From Foetidibacter luteolus (GTDB taxonomy: Bacteria; Bacteroidota; Bacteroidia; Chitinophagales; Chitinophagaceae): DNA of 64,000 nucleotides. The notes beneath the pieces are model-generated. The model worked only from the letters and a program-made list of their open reading frames with translations, searched no databases and had not been told where the DNA came from. The stretch spans positions 23,981-87,980 of the forward strand of contig NZ_VVIP01000073.1 in NCBI RefSeq assembly GCF_009650435.1, written 5' to 3'. Made by a program: the position numbers and the translations under genes. This document shows positions 25,563 to 34,263 of the stretch, in pieces (the stretch's first letter is position 1; each line of letters starts with the position of its first letter).

Positions 25563-26594
25563 ATGAGAAACATACGCATTTGCATTTATGGTGGTACAGA
25601 CCTTAAAGGAGCCCCTGTTCCGTTTATTTCGGAGCTTGCTTACAGCATTTTAAAAACAAGAGATGATGCGGTTATCGTTACAGGTGGCTTTCGCTTTTCC
25701 CACGATACACCCGAAGCCATATCAACGGATGTTGCCGCTTTGCGTGGCGCACAAAAGTTCGCGGCAGAGCAGGGCATAAGCCTAAAAGAATGTTTTGAAG
25801 CATGGATACCGGAGCCGGCTCTTGATAACAGGAGAGACGAAGAGGGTGTTGAAAGAATGAGCGATGCTGATGGCATTACCACACGCACAATGGCTGGCCG
25901 CACACCATTGGGCAGAAGGTTGGCCATGGTGGCCGCTATGAACCTTGTTATTACCATTTCCGGTAGAAAACATACAGAAGTGGTTATTGAGCAGGCGCTG
26001 GAGCTTGGTGTTCCTGTTTTTCCTGTACCATTTGCAGGCGGCGATTCAAAAACTGCGCTGAACAGGCACAGGGCCCGCATAGAATCTGCTTTTGAGCCGG
26101 GCGCACTTGAAAAATGCCTGTCGCAATTAGAAGCAACCATCCAGACCGATATATCAGCGGCGGCTTCTGCCGTTGTATCCCTGATAGCCACCGCAAGATT
26201 TGGAAAGTGCCTTGTGCTTTGCCCTTTCGATGATGTTCATAAAACCATTTATGAATCTATCATAGAGCCCGAAATAAGAAAACACATGATTCCGCTGCGG
26301 CTTGATCTTCTTCCTGTCAGCAATGCAATATCCAGCAACTTTGCAGACGCTATCCAAACATCACTCGGGGTAATTGTTGATATTACCGTGGCCAACGACA
26401 ATGTAATGTATGAAATAGGTTATGCACATGCATTAAAGATGGTACCGCTTATCTACACCCGTGAAGCAAGCCGGCTTGCAGACCTCCCGGTGTATCTCCG
26501 TACATTAAACATTAAGCTGGTATCTGACAAAACACCACTACAACAAATACTATCTGAATACATTGAATCTATAAGGCCGCGGCGTTCTGTGTAA
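25563..26594 (+). CDS. SLOG domain plus deoxyribosyltransferase/TIR-like domain fusion
   Basis: About 343 residues from the ATG at 25563; the upstream TTG is unlikely. Residues ~1-190 form a Rossmann-like SLOG domain: 'IRICIYGGTDLKG', 'AVIVTGGFRFSHDTPEAIS', 'MVAAMNLVITISGRKHTEVV', 'LGVPVFPVPFAGGDS'. Residues ~214-330 resemble nucleoside 2-deoxyribosyltransferase/TIR-like folds: 'CLVLCPFDDVHKTIYESII', 'GVIVDITVANDNVMYEIGYA'. E284 falls where deoxyribosyltransferases have their nucleophile. SLOG domains are known or predicted sensors or processors of nucleotide ligands in bacterial conflict systems. I infer a ligand-sensing half joined to a nucleotide-cleaving half. It stands alone, divergent from the SMI1 gene. 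Confidence 0.75.
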   Translation: MRNIRICIYGGTDLKGAPVPFISELAYSILKTRDDAVIVTGGFRFSHDTPEAISTDVAALRGAQKFAAEQGISLKECFEAWIPEPALDNRRDEEGVERMSDADGITTRTMAGRTPLGRRLAMVAAMNLVITISGRKHTEVVIEQALELGVPVFPVPFAGGDSKTALNRHRARIESAFEPGALEKCLSQLEATIQTDISAAASAVVSLIATARFGKCLVLCPFDDVHKTIYESIIEPEIRKHMIPLRLDLLPVSNAISSNFADAIQTSLGVIVDITVANDNVMYEIGYAHALKMVPLIYTREASRLADLPVYLRTLNIKLVSDKTPLQQILSEYIESIRPRRSV

Positions 26595-26661
26595 GTGCCC
26601 TCTTTACCTGTACAGGTGCTCTTTATTAATGTGGTAAGCAATAATACCCGCGTAAAAGTCG

Positions 26662-26746
26662 CCCAATGAACAGAACGATGAAGTGCTTGCGACGCAACCT
26701 GGATGCCATGAAAAGCCGGACGCTGGTATCCCGAAAATTCATAGCA
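26662..26746. repeat. Degenerate repeat related to family B
   Basis: GTCGCCCAATGAACAGAACGATGA, then TTGCGACGCAACCTGGATGC, then GCTGGTATC. The same layout recurs at 55680, defining a sub-family with the TTGCGACGCAAC core. Confidence 0.6.
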
Positions 26747-26767
26747 CGACAATCATATTTTTTGTTG

Positions 26768-27679
26768 TTATGCTGTAGCCCGGGCAAAACCAACTGTTTC
26801 CCTGTACAATTGCGGAGATACGTCTGCATTTACTTTAAAAAACCGGCTGAAATAATATTCATCTTCATAACCCAGTTCCCAGGCAATTTCTTTTACTGTT
26901 TTGTTGGTGAGATATAATTCTCTTTTCGCTTCAATAATGATGCGCTCATTGATAAGGCTGCTGAGTGTTTTATTGAAATGCGACCTGGTCATTTTTGCCA
27001 GTGCTTTTGGCGAGATGTACAACAGTTCCGCATAATCTGCAGGCGAATGTTTTGTTTTAAAATTTGCTTCAATAGCATCTTTTAATTTTTGCAGAATAAA
27101 GGGTTCTTTATCATCCTTTACTGATTCCGCGGCTGTAGGTTGCTGCTGTATTTTTAAGCGTGCCGCGGTTATTAAAAATATCTTCAGGTAAGAAACAAGT
27201 AATTCATGTTGTGCAAGTTCAGGCTTTTGCATTTCAGTTTTTATCTGGTCAGCAAGCATCCTGAACGTGGCGGCTGAACTTTCATCTACGGCTACAAAAG
27301 GGGGTTGATAAATATTGTTGTACAATAAACCATTGCCGGATATTTCCTTGTGATGTTTGTAAATACAAAAGAAGTCAGAGTGAAAATAAACAGCAATGCC
27401 TTTTATTGCTGAACCTGCAGAAAACATATATGGCTGATAAGGCGAAAAAGCAAACAAACTGTTCGCTGCAAAATCGTAATCAGAAAAATCCGCCTTTAGT
27501 TTGCCGTCACCATCAGTAACCCATATAAGGGCGAAATAATTATTGCGCTGAATATGGTCAAAAAAGCTGTTGTCTTCAAACTCCAGGTATTTGAAAGCGA
27601 GGTTGCCATTCTGTGGATTTACAAGCGTAAAAGTTGATTGTGTGTACATATCCGAATAATGCTTTTTAAACCTTTGCAT
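26768..27679 (-). CDS. AraC-family transcriptional regulator
   Basis: 303 residues, ATG at 27679. The N-terminal ~170 residues form a cupin-like sensing domain ('NSLFAFSPYQPYMFSAGSAI'). The C terminus carries the double helix-turn-helix of AraC/XylS proteins ('YAELLYISPKALAKMTRSHF', 'TVKEIAWELGYEDEYYFSRF'). It lies 18 bp after the PPOX-fold gene and probably in one operon with it and the small upstream gene, so it may autoregulate that operon. Confidence 0.9.
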   Translation of the reverse strand: MQRFKKHYSDMYTQSTFTLVNPQNGNLAFKYLEFEDNSFFDHIQRNNYFALIWVTDGDGKLKADFSDYDFAANSLFAFSPYQPYMFSAGSAIKGIAVYFHSDFFCIYKHHKEISGNGLLYNNIYQPPFVAVDESSAATFRMLADQIKTEMQKPELAQHELLVSYLKIFLITAARLKIQQQPTAAESVKDDKEPFILQKLKDAIEANFKTKHSPADYAELLYISPKALAKMTRSHFNKTLSSLINERIIIEAKRELYLTNKTVKEIAWELGYEDEYYFSRFFKVNADVSPQLYRETVGFARATA

Positions 27680-27697
27680 AAAAGTACTTTGCCAACA

Positions 27698-28324
27698 TCA
27701 TTTCTGTTGCTGTTTCAACTGGCTTCTCAATTCTTTTACTTCTGCTTCCAGTTTTGCAATATGGTCTCTTTGCGCCTCAAAAGCGTCCTGGATATCCTCA
27801 ATCGTATAACGCGGCGTAATGTGTTGCGGACAATTCCAGTCGTAAGCTTCTATATGCAATACCATCATTCTTTCCGGTTTAAATTTATATTCGGAAAGAT
27901 TAAGCTGGTTGTACAGGCCGGGGTTGTCTTTTAACTCTACCACTTCGGCTTTTGCCAGTATCTTCAACCTTGTTCTCGAAGGATAATCCACCATGATCAA
28001 TGCAACATTATTATTGCCGGCAATGTTGCCAACAGAAATGTATTGCATGTTTCCCCTGAAATCTATAAAGCCAATACGCTTTGCATCCAGCACCTTTACA
28101 AACCCTTTCGGCCCGCCACGGTGTTGTATGTACGGAAAATCATTTTCTCCTATGCTGGCCATGTAAAAGCTGTCCCGCTCAGCAATAAACCTTACTTCAT
28201 GCTCCGTTAACCCATCTACATATTTTTCCCTTTCCATCCTGGCATAACTTGACCTGCTGCCATATTTTTCCTGCAGGGCTTTTACCGTGTCAGTAAAAGC
28301 CAGTGCTCCAAAATTTTTTGCCAT
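27698..28324 (-). CDS. Pyridoxamine 5'-phosphate oxidase-like flavoprotein
   Basis: 208 residues, ATG at 28324. The FMN-binding split barrel is recognisable: 'FIAERDSFYMASIGENDFPY', 'QHRGGPKGFVKVLD', 'RIGFIDFRGNMQYISVGNI', 'VALIMVDYPSRTRLKI'. The C-terminal ~30 residues are a predicted helix ('EAQRDHIAKLEAEVKELRSQ'). Relatives are FMN-dependent oxidoreductases or heme/F420-type binders. The substrate is not predictable. It overlaps neither neighbour; AraC lies 18 bp downstream. Confidence 0.85.
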   Translation of the reverse strand: MAKNFGALAFTDTVKALQEKYGSRSSYARMEREKYVDGLTEHEVRFIAERDSFYMASIGENDFPYIQHRGGPKGFVKVLDAKRIGFIDFRGNMQYISVGNIAGNNNVALIMVDYPSRTRLKILAKAEVVELKDNPGLYNQLNLSEYKFKPERMMVLHIEAYDWNCPQHITPRYTIEDIQDAFEAQRDHIAKLEAEVKELRSQLKQQQK

Positions 28325-28356
28325 AACAATTTTTTTCTGCCGTGCAATTTTGCCCG

Positions 28357-28554
28357 TTAAGGCTGCAAAGTTGTAGATGCTTTTGCCGCATCAATATTAT
28401 TAAGCAACAGAGCAGCGTGTTCAGAGGTTTTTGCATCCTGTTTTTTTTCTTCCTGCTGCAATACCGCATCCCATAAGCTGTCGCCACATTCATCCGGTAT
28501 CACGACGAGTTCTTCTGCGGGTGTCTCTTTGCTTTCTGATAAGTTCTTTTTCAT
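28357..28554 (-). CDS. Small hypothetical protein in PPOX-AraC operon
   Basis: 65 residues from the ATG at 28554, ending 32 bp before the PPOX gene. Charged and helical, with 'ESKETPAEELVVIPDECGD' and 'LQQEEKKQDAKTSEHAALL'. No family recognised. I prefer this frame over the overlapping 67-codon ORF at 28290-28493 because it has an ATG, a natural spacing to the next gene and a soluble-protein composition. Confidence 0.5.
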   Translation of the reverse strand: MKKNLSESKETPAEELVVIPDECGDSLWDAVLQQEEKKQDAKTSEHAALLLNNIDAAKASTTLQP

Positions 28555-28708
28555 ATAATGGTTATTTAAATTTTCTTAGCCTTTTCTACAACAAAGTTCT
28601 GCTTTAATTAGCACCGGTAAAATGGAGTAATGCCGCCGGGGGATGGACAGTTTTCCCTGTATGAAAAACCCGGGCAACAGCACCGGGTTATTCTCCAAAA
28701 TAGCCATA

Positions 28709-29266
28709 TTAATTGAGGCTTGCAATAGATTCTTTTTCTAATGGGGGCGCTGGCGGAAAATCAACAGGAACCTGTGTAAGGTTGTGCAGATAGTTCATGG
28801 CTGTTTTATCACTTACCTGTAAAATCAGGTCAACCAGGTTTTCCCTGTTGTAGCCTTGCGCAAAGAAATTGTCAACCAGTGCAGGCTCCACTCTGCCACG
28901 GTTTTCCGTAATACTTTCTGCTAATTTAACCAGTGCATTTAGTTTTGTATTCTCTGCTTTGCCCCTGCGTATATCTAATAACTGGTCATCTGTAAAGCCG
29001 TTCATTTTACCAATTACCGTATGGGCGCTTAAGCAATATGCGCAACCATTTACCTGGCTAACAATAAGGTTTACTGCTTCTTTTTCTTTGTTACTTAAGG
29101 TGCTTTTTGCATTTTGAAAAGCAAGGTATCTGCCCAATCCATTATTAGAATAGGCCAGTGTTGCATAAAGGTTAGGCACAAAGCCCAGGGCTTTGGTAAG
29201 GTTGTCAAAAATTGCCTGGTTTGACGGCGTTACTTCTTCTCTTGTTGGTACTGTGAAAGTTTTCAT
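28709..29266 (-). CDS. AhpD-like carboxymuconolactone decarboxylase family protein
   Basis: 185 residues, ATG at 29266. The all-helical AhpD core carries the redox pair and proton relay in 'EAVNLIVSQVNGCAYCLSAH' (CxxC plus His). 'PTREEVTPSNQAIFDNLTKALGF' precedes the core. Such proteins act as alkylhydroperoxidases or thiol oxidoreductases in peroxide defence. The length fits the peroxidase-related subfamily. It is a single gene with spacers on both sides; 28555-28708 and 29267-29515 hold nothing recognisable. Confidence 0.9.
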   Translation of the reverse strand: MKTFTVPTREEVTPSNQAIFDNLTKALGFVPNLYATLAYSNNGLGRYLAFQNAKSTLSNKEKEAVNLIVSQVNGCAYCLSAHTVIGKMNGFTDDQLLDIRRGKAENTKLNALVKLAESITENRGRVEPALVDNFFAQGYNRENLVDLILQVSDKTAMNYLHNLTQVPVDFPPAPPLEKESIASLN

Positions 29267-29516
29267 TGCTTATAGTTTTATTTTTTGTTGTTGTTAACAA
29301 CACAAAATTGCCAGACCTGGTGCTTTTTAAAAATGGAGAGACGGCGCAATGGGATGGATAAAATTCCCCGCTAAGGTGGGTGCGTGGAATGCTTTGCCAA
29401 TTGTAATTAGCCTGTGCATGTTAAATCTATGTTTCTTCTGCAGCTAATGAAACAGCATGTGGGGTATGTAAACGGCTGTGCAACTTTTGTTAAACGGATT
29501 ATGGTTGTAACGGAAT

Positions 29517-29543
29517 AAAAAAAGGCGCCCTATACAGGCGCCA
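29517..29543 (-). terminator. Intrinsic terminator of the csbD-like gene
   Basis: On the minus strand GGCGCC-TGTATAG-GGCGCC is followed by a run of T (seven or more), 24 bp after the stop of the CsbD gene. Confidence 0.85.
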
Positions 29544-29566
29544 TTACATTATGTAAACCGGGCAAA

Positions 29567-29755
29567 TTATTGCTCACCTTTCAGCCATTTCACCACTTCA
29601 TCCCTGGCTTTCCCGGTCTTTTGCTGAATCCTGCCAAAAAGCTCATCATCCTTACCCTCTTCGTATTTCAGGTCATCGTCCGTAAGGTCGCCGTAGGCTT
29701 GTTTCAGTTTGCCCTTCCATTCGTTCCATTTTCCCTTAATTTCCAGTTTGTCCAT
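29567..29755 (-). CDS. CsbD family stress-response protein
   Basis: 62 residues. The whole protein matches CsbD: 'KLEIKGKWNEWKGKLKQAYG' then 'DLTDDDLKYEEGKDDELFGR' and 'QKTGKARDEVVKWL'. These are small, highly charged, abundant proteins induced by general stress in many bacteria; the biochemical role is unknown. It is monocistronic, with its own terminator. Confidence 0.9.
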   Translation of the reverse strand: MDKLEIKGKWNEWKGKLKQAYGDLTDDDLKYEEGKDDELFGRIQQKTGKARDEVVKWLKGEQ

Positions 29756-30081
29756 AACAATCGTTTTTAGTTAGCTAATGGTAAACAGGTTGAAAAAATT
29801 ATGCCAGGCCGTTCCAATGCATAACGGTAGAAATTTCTATACCTGGCTGTAGAAACTTCAGGCAATCGTAGCTTTTATGCCCCTTAAGCAAACAGGTAAG
29901 CAGTAAGAGCCCAAGCCCTGGAACATCAACGTTGTATTCAAAGGCTGCCCGTTAAAATTATGGCCAACCCGTGCGTAAAATTCAGTGTTGATTTAGTGAC
30001 CTGCCACCGGGTAAAAAATAATCAGCCCTTACCAAATGCGCTGATAAAAAAGAATACCTTTTTGCTTTAAACTTACACACC
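29756..30081. other. Divergent promoter region, no gene seen
   Basis: About 325 bp between divergent csbD-like and DUF421 genes. No ORF, repeat or RNA structure was recognised. Confidence 0.35.
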
Positions 30082-30764
30082 ATGCAGGAAATTGAACTGG
30101 ATAGAATATTGATGAACAAACTTCCCTACACTTTTTTGCTGGAAGTGGTGTTCCGGACGGTTATCATGTTTGTGGTTATCCTGGTAACGCTGCGGGCTTC
30201 GGGTAAGCGGGGCATAAAACAACTGTCCGTTTTTGAGCTGGTGCTCATCATCGGGCTTGGCTCCCCAGCCGGGGACCCTATGTTTTACGAAGATGTAGGG
30301 CTTCTCCCTGCATTTACCGTATTTGGCGTTATTATCGGGCTTTACATACTGGTAACCCGGCTAACAGACCGTCCAAAGCGGGCAGAACGGCTTTTGGAAG
30401 GCAAACCCGTGTACATTATCAATAACGGCAGGATATTATGCGAGGCGCTTACCGGCTCCAGCATGTCAAGGGATGAACTTTTGCGGAGCTCAGGTTAAGA
30501 AATGTGGAGCACCTGGGCCAGGTAAAAACGGTATTGTTAGAAATTTCGGGAGAGATAAGCCCGCTTTTTTTTGAGGATGAAGAGGTAATAACCGGTTTGC
30601 CCATATTTCCATCGGAGGCTTTTTCCGCTGAGTTGGCAAATAAGGGTTTGCCACATGCCTGCGATACCTGCGGATATGTTGCGGATGAAAAAGTTCCGGC
30701 AAAATGCACAGACTGTGGTGGTGAAACCTGGAAACCGGCAATAAGAAGTAAAAGAATTGCCTAA
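30082..30764 (+). pseudogene. DUF421 (YetF-like) membrane protein, frameshifted
   Basis: The first reading frame (30082-30498) encodes about 138 residues with three transmembrane helices and the DUF421 region 'ASGKRGIKQLSVFELVLIIG ... GKPVYIINNGRI'. It stops soon after 'MSRDELL'. The rest of the same family domain continues in another frame ('VEHLGQVKTVLLEISGEISP'), ending with a CxxC...CxxC zinc-ribbon-like tail at 30764. Adding one T to the T4 run at 30479-30482 joins the two as 'DELFAELRLRNVEHLGQ', giving about 228 residues. Either the gene is inactivated or a base was lost in sequencing. Proteins of this family are integral membrane proteins of unknown function linked to sporulation or stress. 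Confidence 0.8.
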
Positions 30765-30945
30765 TGCAACAACCATGCACGCCAGAGCCAAAAGAGTTAG
30801 CGATGTCAGTGCCAGCCATCCAACTTTGCGCTTTTGGTAAAAGGCGCACCCGCCTGTAGATACATAGCGCAGCAACAGCACAGCGGTATGAAAACAGACC
30901 TGAAACAACCTCCGGGAAAAACGATGCGGTACACTTTCTAAATGA

Positions 30946-31020
30946 GAACAGCTTCGCTGTTTAGAATAATAATGGGCCCGGCAGAAGGCACTGCCATGAG
31001 GCATCGTTGCGTCGCACACT
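30946..31020 (+). repeat. Interspersed repeat family B, 5' half
   Basis: ACAGCTTCGCTGTTTA, ATGGGCCCGGCAGAAGGCAC and CATCGTTGCGTCGCACACT, after which the similarity stops. The preceding 30765-30945 has no recognised feature. Confidence 0.75.
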
Positions 31021-31059
31021 ACTGCATTGCTTTACGCAACAAAACAGCCGGCATCCCGC

Positions 31060-31447
31060 TGCACAATGTCATTAAGTTAAGGAGAAAGACTTTGTTTTTT
31101 GCGCCGTAGGTGCTACATGTTTGTAGAAATAGCATCCAACAAAGGAATTATGCCGCATAGCGGCTACCCTTAAGCGACGATTGGGTAGCCACTCCGTGGC
31201 ATCCGTTTATCTAAAATGATTTTGTTTCTACAAACAGGAAGCCCCGATGGGGCTTAACTTAATACCATTGGGCGGCGGCAAAATTTCAATAAGTTAAGGA
31301 AACAAGTGTCAGGTTGGGTATTTATCCTGCTGAGTTTATCGAAGCATTGTCGAAACCGGGTTATGCAAGTTGCTTTTTCACGAATCCGCCTTCGACAGGC
31401 TCAGGCTGACAACCTTAACTTAATGACATTGTCCCGCAGCATTGCAG
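31060..31447. repeat. Nested inverted-repeat composite (MITE-like)
   Basis: Outer arms ACAATGTCATTAAGTTAAGG (from about 31064) and CCTTAACTTAATGACATTGT (to about 31432) are near-perfect inverted repeats about 330 bp apart. Inside are a TTTGTAGAAAT / ATTTTGTTTCTACAAA pair (about 31120-31220) enclosing GTAGCC/GGCTAC-like hairpins, and a family C copy (31325-31413). No ORF inside. Confidence 0.7.
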
Positions 31448-31521
31448 TATAAATGTTGGTTTCTTTACGTGGTAACCGACCGTAACCGTAAAGTAAAAAA
31501 GGAAAAGTTTTGTGGAAGCTG

Positions 31522-32034
31522 TTAAGCAAGATATCTTTCTTCCAGTATTCTTTGGTGATGCAGCAAATGACCGTACACCATAAACGCTACTGAATTGGCC
31601 TTTGTGCTGTCGTTGTTTGAAGTGCCGGTATGCATCAGTTGCTCTTCTGTAAGGGAACTGATAAGCAAATCCGTGGCATGCCTTACCGCTTTAAATTCTT
31701 CTTTAAGCGATGCGAGTGTGCGGAGGGCTGCACCGGCATTGTTGGCAAAGTCGTTCTCATCAAAGCCAGGTAAAGGCGTTTTATCATTGCGGGCTATGCG
31801 CAACATGCGGTAGCTGAAAATTCTTTCAGTATCTATTACATGCTGCAGTACTTCTTTAACGGTCCATTTGCCGGGTGCATAGGCATAGTCAGCCTTATCG
31901 TCAGGAAGGGTATCATAAAAAGCAGCAAGCGGTGCTGAGTGGTTATATTTTGCTTCAGTAATGTTATCGCCTTGTACAAGGTTGATGTAGCGCTGAAAAT
32001 ACGGGGCATGATCTGTAGCTGAAGGTTTTGGCAT
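31522..32034 (-). CDS. DinB family protein
   Basis: 170 residues, ATG at 32034. A four-helix DinB/YfiT bundle with its three histidine metal ligands in expected positions: 'VLQHVIDTER' and 'VYGHLLHHQRIL'. 'YAPGKWTVKEVLQHV' is the typical entry to the second helix. Family members are metal-dependent, often thiol-linked enzymes or damage-inducible proteins; the substrate is unknown here. It ends 488 bp from the DUF421 pseudogene across a repeat-filled spacer and begins 24 bp after the stop of the S8 protease gene on the same strand, so the two are probably co-transcribed. Confidence 0.88.
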   Translation of the reverse strand: MPKPSATDHAPYFQRYINLVQGDNITEAKYNHSAPLAAFYDTLPDDKADYAYAPGKWTVKEVLQHVIDTERIFSYRMLRIARNDKTPLPGFDENDFANNAGAALRTLASLKEEFKAVRHATDLLISSLTEEQLMHTGTSNNDSTKANSVAFMVYGHLLHHQRILEERYLA

Positions 32035-32057
32035 AATGGCGTGTGTGAGCAGGTGTC

Positions 32058-33764
32058 TTAATCTTTTGCTTTCAGGTTCTTGAAAGTAGCTTTGGGTAAT
32101 TTGTCGGCCACCTGTTTTTTAGTTGGGTCTGATTCCGGTTTTAATTTTCCTGCAAGCTCAAGGGCTGTATAGGCATTTACAAACCCCCCGGTTTTGCAAA
32201 GGTCATCAAGGCATACTTTTTCGCCGGTGCCGGGGCGCAGTATGTTAAGAGTAGAATCAGTCAGTTCAATAGAAGACTTTTCAATGGCATACTTAACCTG
32301 CCTGGCTGAAAGCTCAGGGTAGTAGGAGCGTATAAGGGCGGCCACACCGGCTACAATAGGCGAGGCAAAGCTGGTTCCTTTAAGGTAACCGTAAGAATTC
32401 TTGCCGGGCAGCGTAGAATATATCTTTACGCCCGGGGCAAATACATCCACATTGTGCTTGCCAAAGTTGCTGAAGTCTGCGATGATTTTGCCATCTGTTA
32501 CTTTTGGATCACTACTGGCGCCAACATTAATAAAATTAGTAGCCGTACTGTTAAACTCTATCAGTTGGTTGTTAGGATAATTTATTTTTTCATCAATGTT
32601 ATAGGATTCATTTCCGGCGGCGTGCACCACCAATACATCATGCGCTTCTGCATAACGTATAGCTTCATCCACCCATTTTTTTTCAGGTGAAAAACTTTTA
32701 CCAAAGCTCATGTTTATTACCCTGGCGCCATTGTCAACCGCGTACTTTACCGCCAGCGCCACATCCTTGTCGTATTCGTCTCCATCCGGTATGGCACGCA
32801 CCATCATTATTTTTACATTGGATGCTACACCGTTAACGCCAATATTGTTATCCCGCTGTGCCGCTATTACACCGCTAACATGTGTACCATGCATTGGGTT
32901 AGGGCCCATTACATCCGCATTGCCGTAAAATTTATCGTTGATATTAAAATAGTCGTCACCAATTATTTCTGCGCGGTAATCAGGCGGCGCTTTTGTTTTG
33001 GCTTCAGAAGCTTCTTTGCGGGTTTCCACGTAGTCTGAGAGTTCATCAATAATGTGGCTGTTCTTTTCATCCTTTTCAAAGCCCAGCATTTTCATGCAGG
33101 TAAGGTAACCCATTTTGGCCTGTTTGGTTTTTGTGGCTTCCGGCTGAAACTCTTCCACTTCATCGTAAGTAAACTCTTCTTTGCCTATTTCTGACTGGAG
33201 GATTTTATTGTGTTTCTTTAATGACTTAAGGGTTACTTCCAGCAACATCAGCTCCACCTGTTCTTCAGAGCCTGCATTCATTTCGCTGGCCGCTTTTTGC
33301 CAAAGTTCGTAATGCTGCTTATCGTTATCGCTAAGGCTGTCTTCATTAATGGCGGTGCCTGCAAATTTGTTTTTGTAACGGTAATAAACCCTGGTACGCT
33401 CGTCTACGTCTTTCTTCAGGTTGTTGCCGGAACGGTTACCTAAAAAATTCCATCCGTAGTAATCATCCACATAGCCATTGCCATCATCATCAATGCCATT
33501 ACCGGGAATTTCTTTTGTATTGCGCCACAGAATATTTTTCAAATCTTCCTGGGTGGTATCTATGCCGGAATCTATAACGGCTACAATAATGGGCTTGCCG
33601 GTTTTGTTTTTAAGAAGGTTGTAAGTTTTTTCCAGGCTGATACCGTAGAAACCGTCTTTTTCATGGTCAAGCAGGTGCCAGCCCTTAAGGTCAGATTGAG
33701 AAAAACTTGCAGTGAAAGTAACAGGTAAGCAAACAAGCAAAAGTTTTATATGCCTTAACATCAT
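32058..33764 (-). CDS. Secreted S8 family serine protease (subtilisin-like)
   Basis: About 568 residues from the ATG at 33764, which opens the signal peptide ('LLLVCLPVTFTASFSQS'). A start at 33815 would add 17 residues. The triad is D65 ('VAVIDSGID'), H292 ('MHGTHVSGVIAA') and S465 ('GTSFASPIVAG'), with the oxyanion Asn in 'HAAGNESYN'. D and H are 227 residues apart, against 30-60 in ordinary subtilisins. The insert is a charged helical region (about 115-265). 'NGIDDDGNGYVDDYYGWNF' is typical of Bacteroidota members. No T9SS domain is present, so a periplasmic location is likely. Confidence 0.9.
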   Translation of the reverse strand: MMLRHIKLLLVCLPVTFTASFSQSDLKGWHLLDHEKDGFYGISLEKTYNLLKNKTGKPIIVAVIDSGIDTTQEDLKNILWRNTKEIPGNGIDDDGNGYVDDYYGWNFLGNRSGNNLKKDVDERTRVYYRYKNKFAGTAINEDSLSDNDKQHYELWQKAASEMNAGSEEQVELMLLEVTLKSLKKHNKILQSEIGKEEFTYDEVEEFQPEATKTKQAKMGYLTCMKMLGFEKDEKNSHIIDELSDYVETRKEASEAKTKAPPDYRAEIIGDDYFNINDKFYGNADVMGPNPMHGTHVSGVIAAQRDNNIGVNGVASNVKIMMVRAIPDGDEYDKDVALAVKYAVDNGARVINMSFGKSFSPEKKWVDEAIRYAEAHDVLVVHAAGNESYNIDEKINYPNNQLIEFNSTATNFINVGASSDPKVTDGKIIADFSNFGKHNVDVFAPGVKIYSTLPGKNSYGYLKGTSFASPIVAGVAALIRSYYPELSARQVKYAIEKSSIELTDSTLNILRPGTGEKVCLDDLCKTGGFVNAYTALELAGKLKPESDPTKKQVADKLPKATFKNLKAKD

Positions 33765-33894
33765 GCGGTTTCGTTGAGATAAATACAAAATTGCAAAATA
33801 GCTTTTACGCAGCATAATTCAGGAGGTAATTTTACAATACTGTTAAGGCAATTTAGCGAATTTTAATATTAAATGCACCGGCGGCTAAACGTTA

Positions 33895-34263
33895 TTACAG
33901 GCCGGCCGTATAATTATACAGTGGCCTTACCACCTGCTGCCCCGCTTTTATAATACCATCAAGGGCTTCCAGGTTAAGCGTTTCACGTAGCTTTTTTACC
34001 TTATCCAGCGCTTCGTTTAAAGGATGAATTTTCCTGTTCAGGCTGTCTGCCAGGTTAAGGCTCCCGGAGCTGTCTTTTTCTGTTTCTTCTTCAGAATCAC
34101 CGTTTTGTGGTTCGGGCTGTGGCATATCTTTCAGCAGGCCGGCAATATTTATTTGCTCTAAACCTGACTGGATGGAGTTAAGGAAACCTGCTTCCAGCGA
34201 GGATGGCGTTACTTTCAACAACAGGGCGGTGGCTCTTTCTATGGCAGCAATTACTTCGTTCAT
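33895..34263 (-). CDS. Hypothetical helical protein
   Basis: About 122 residues from the ATG at 34263; the longer frame to 34359 starts at a less plausible site. It is a mostly helical soluble protein with an acidic low-complexity middle ('NGDSEEETEKDSSGS') between two amphipathic helices. No family recognised. It sits between the protease and a hydrolase on the same strand, with 130-295 bp gaps. Confidence 0.55.
   Translation of the reverse strand: MNEVIAAIERATALLLKVTPSSLEAGFLNSIQSGLEQINIAGLLKDMPQPEPQNGDSEEETEKDSSGSLNLADSLNRKIHPLNEALDKVKKLRETLNLEALDGIIKAGQQVVRPLYNYTAGL

Noticed and set aside
30537..31019. 160-codon minus-strand ORF downstream of DUF421
   Set aside because: It overlaps the second half of the DUF421 reading frame and a family B repeat; cysteine-rich, with no domain.
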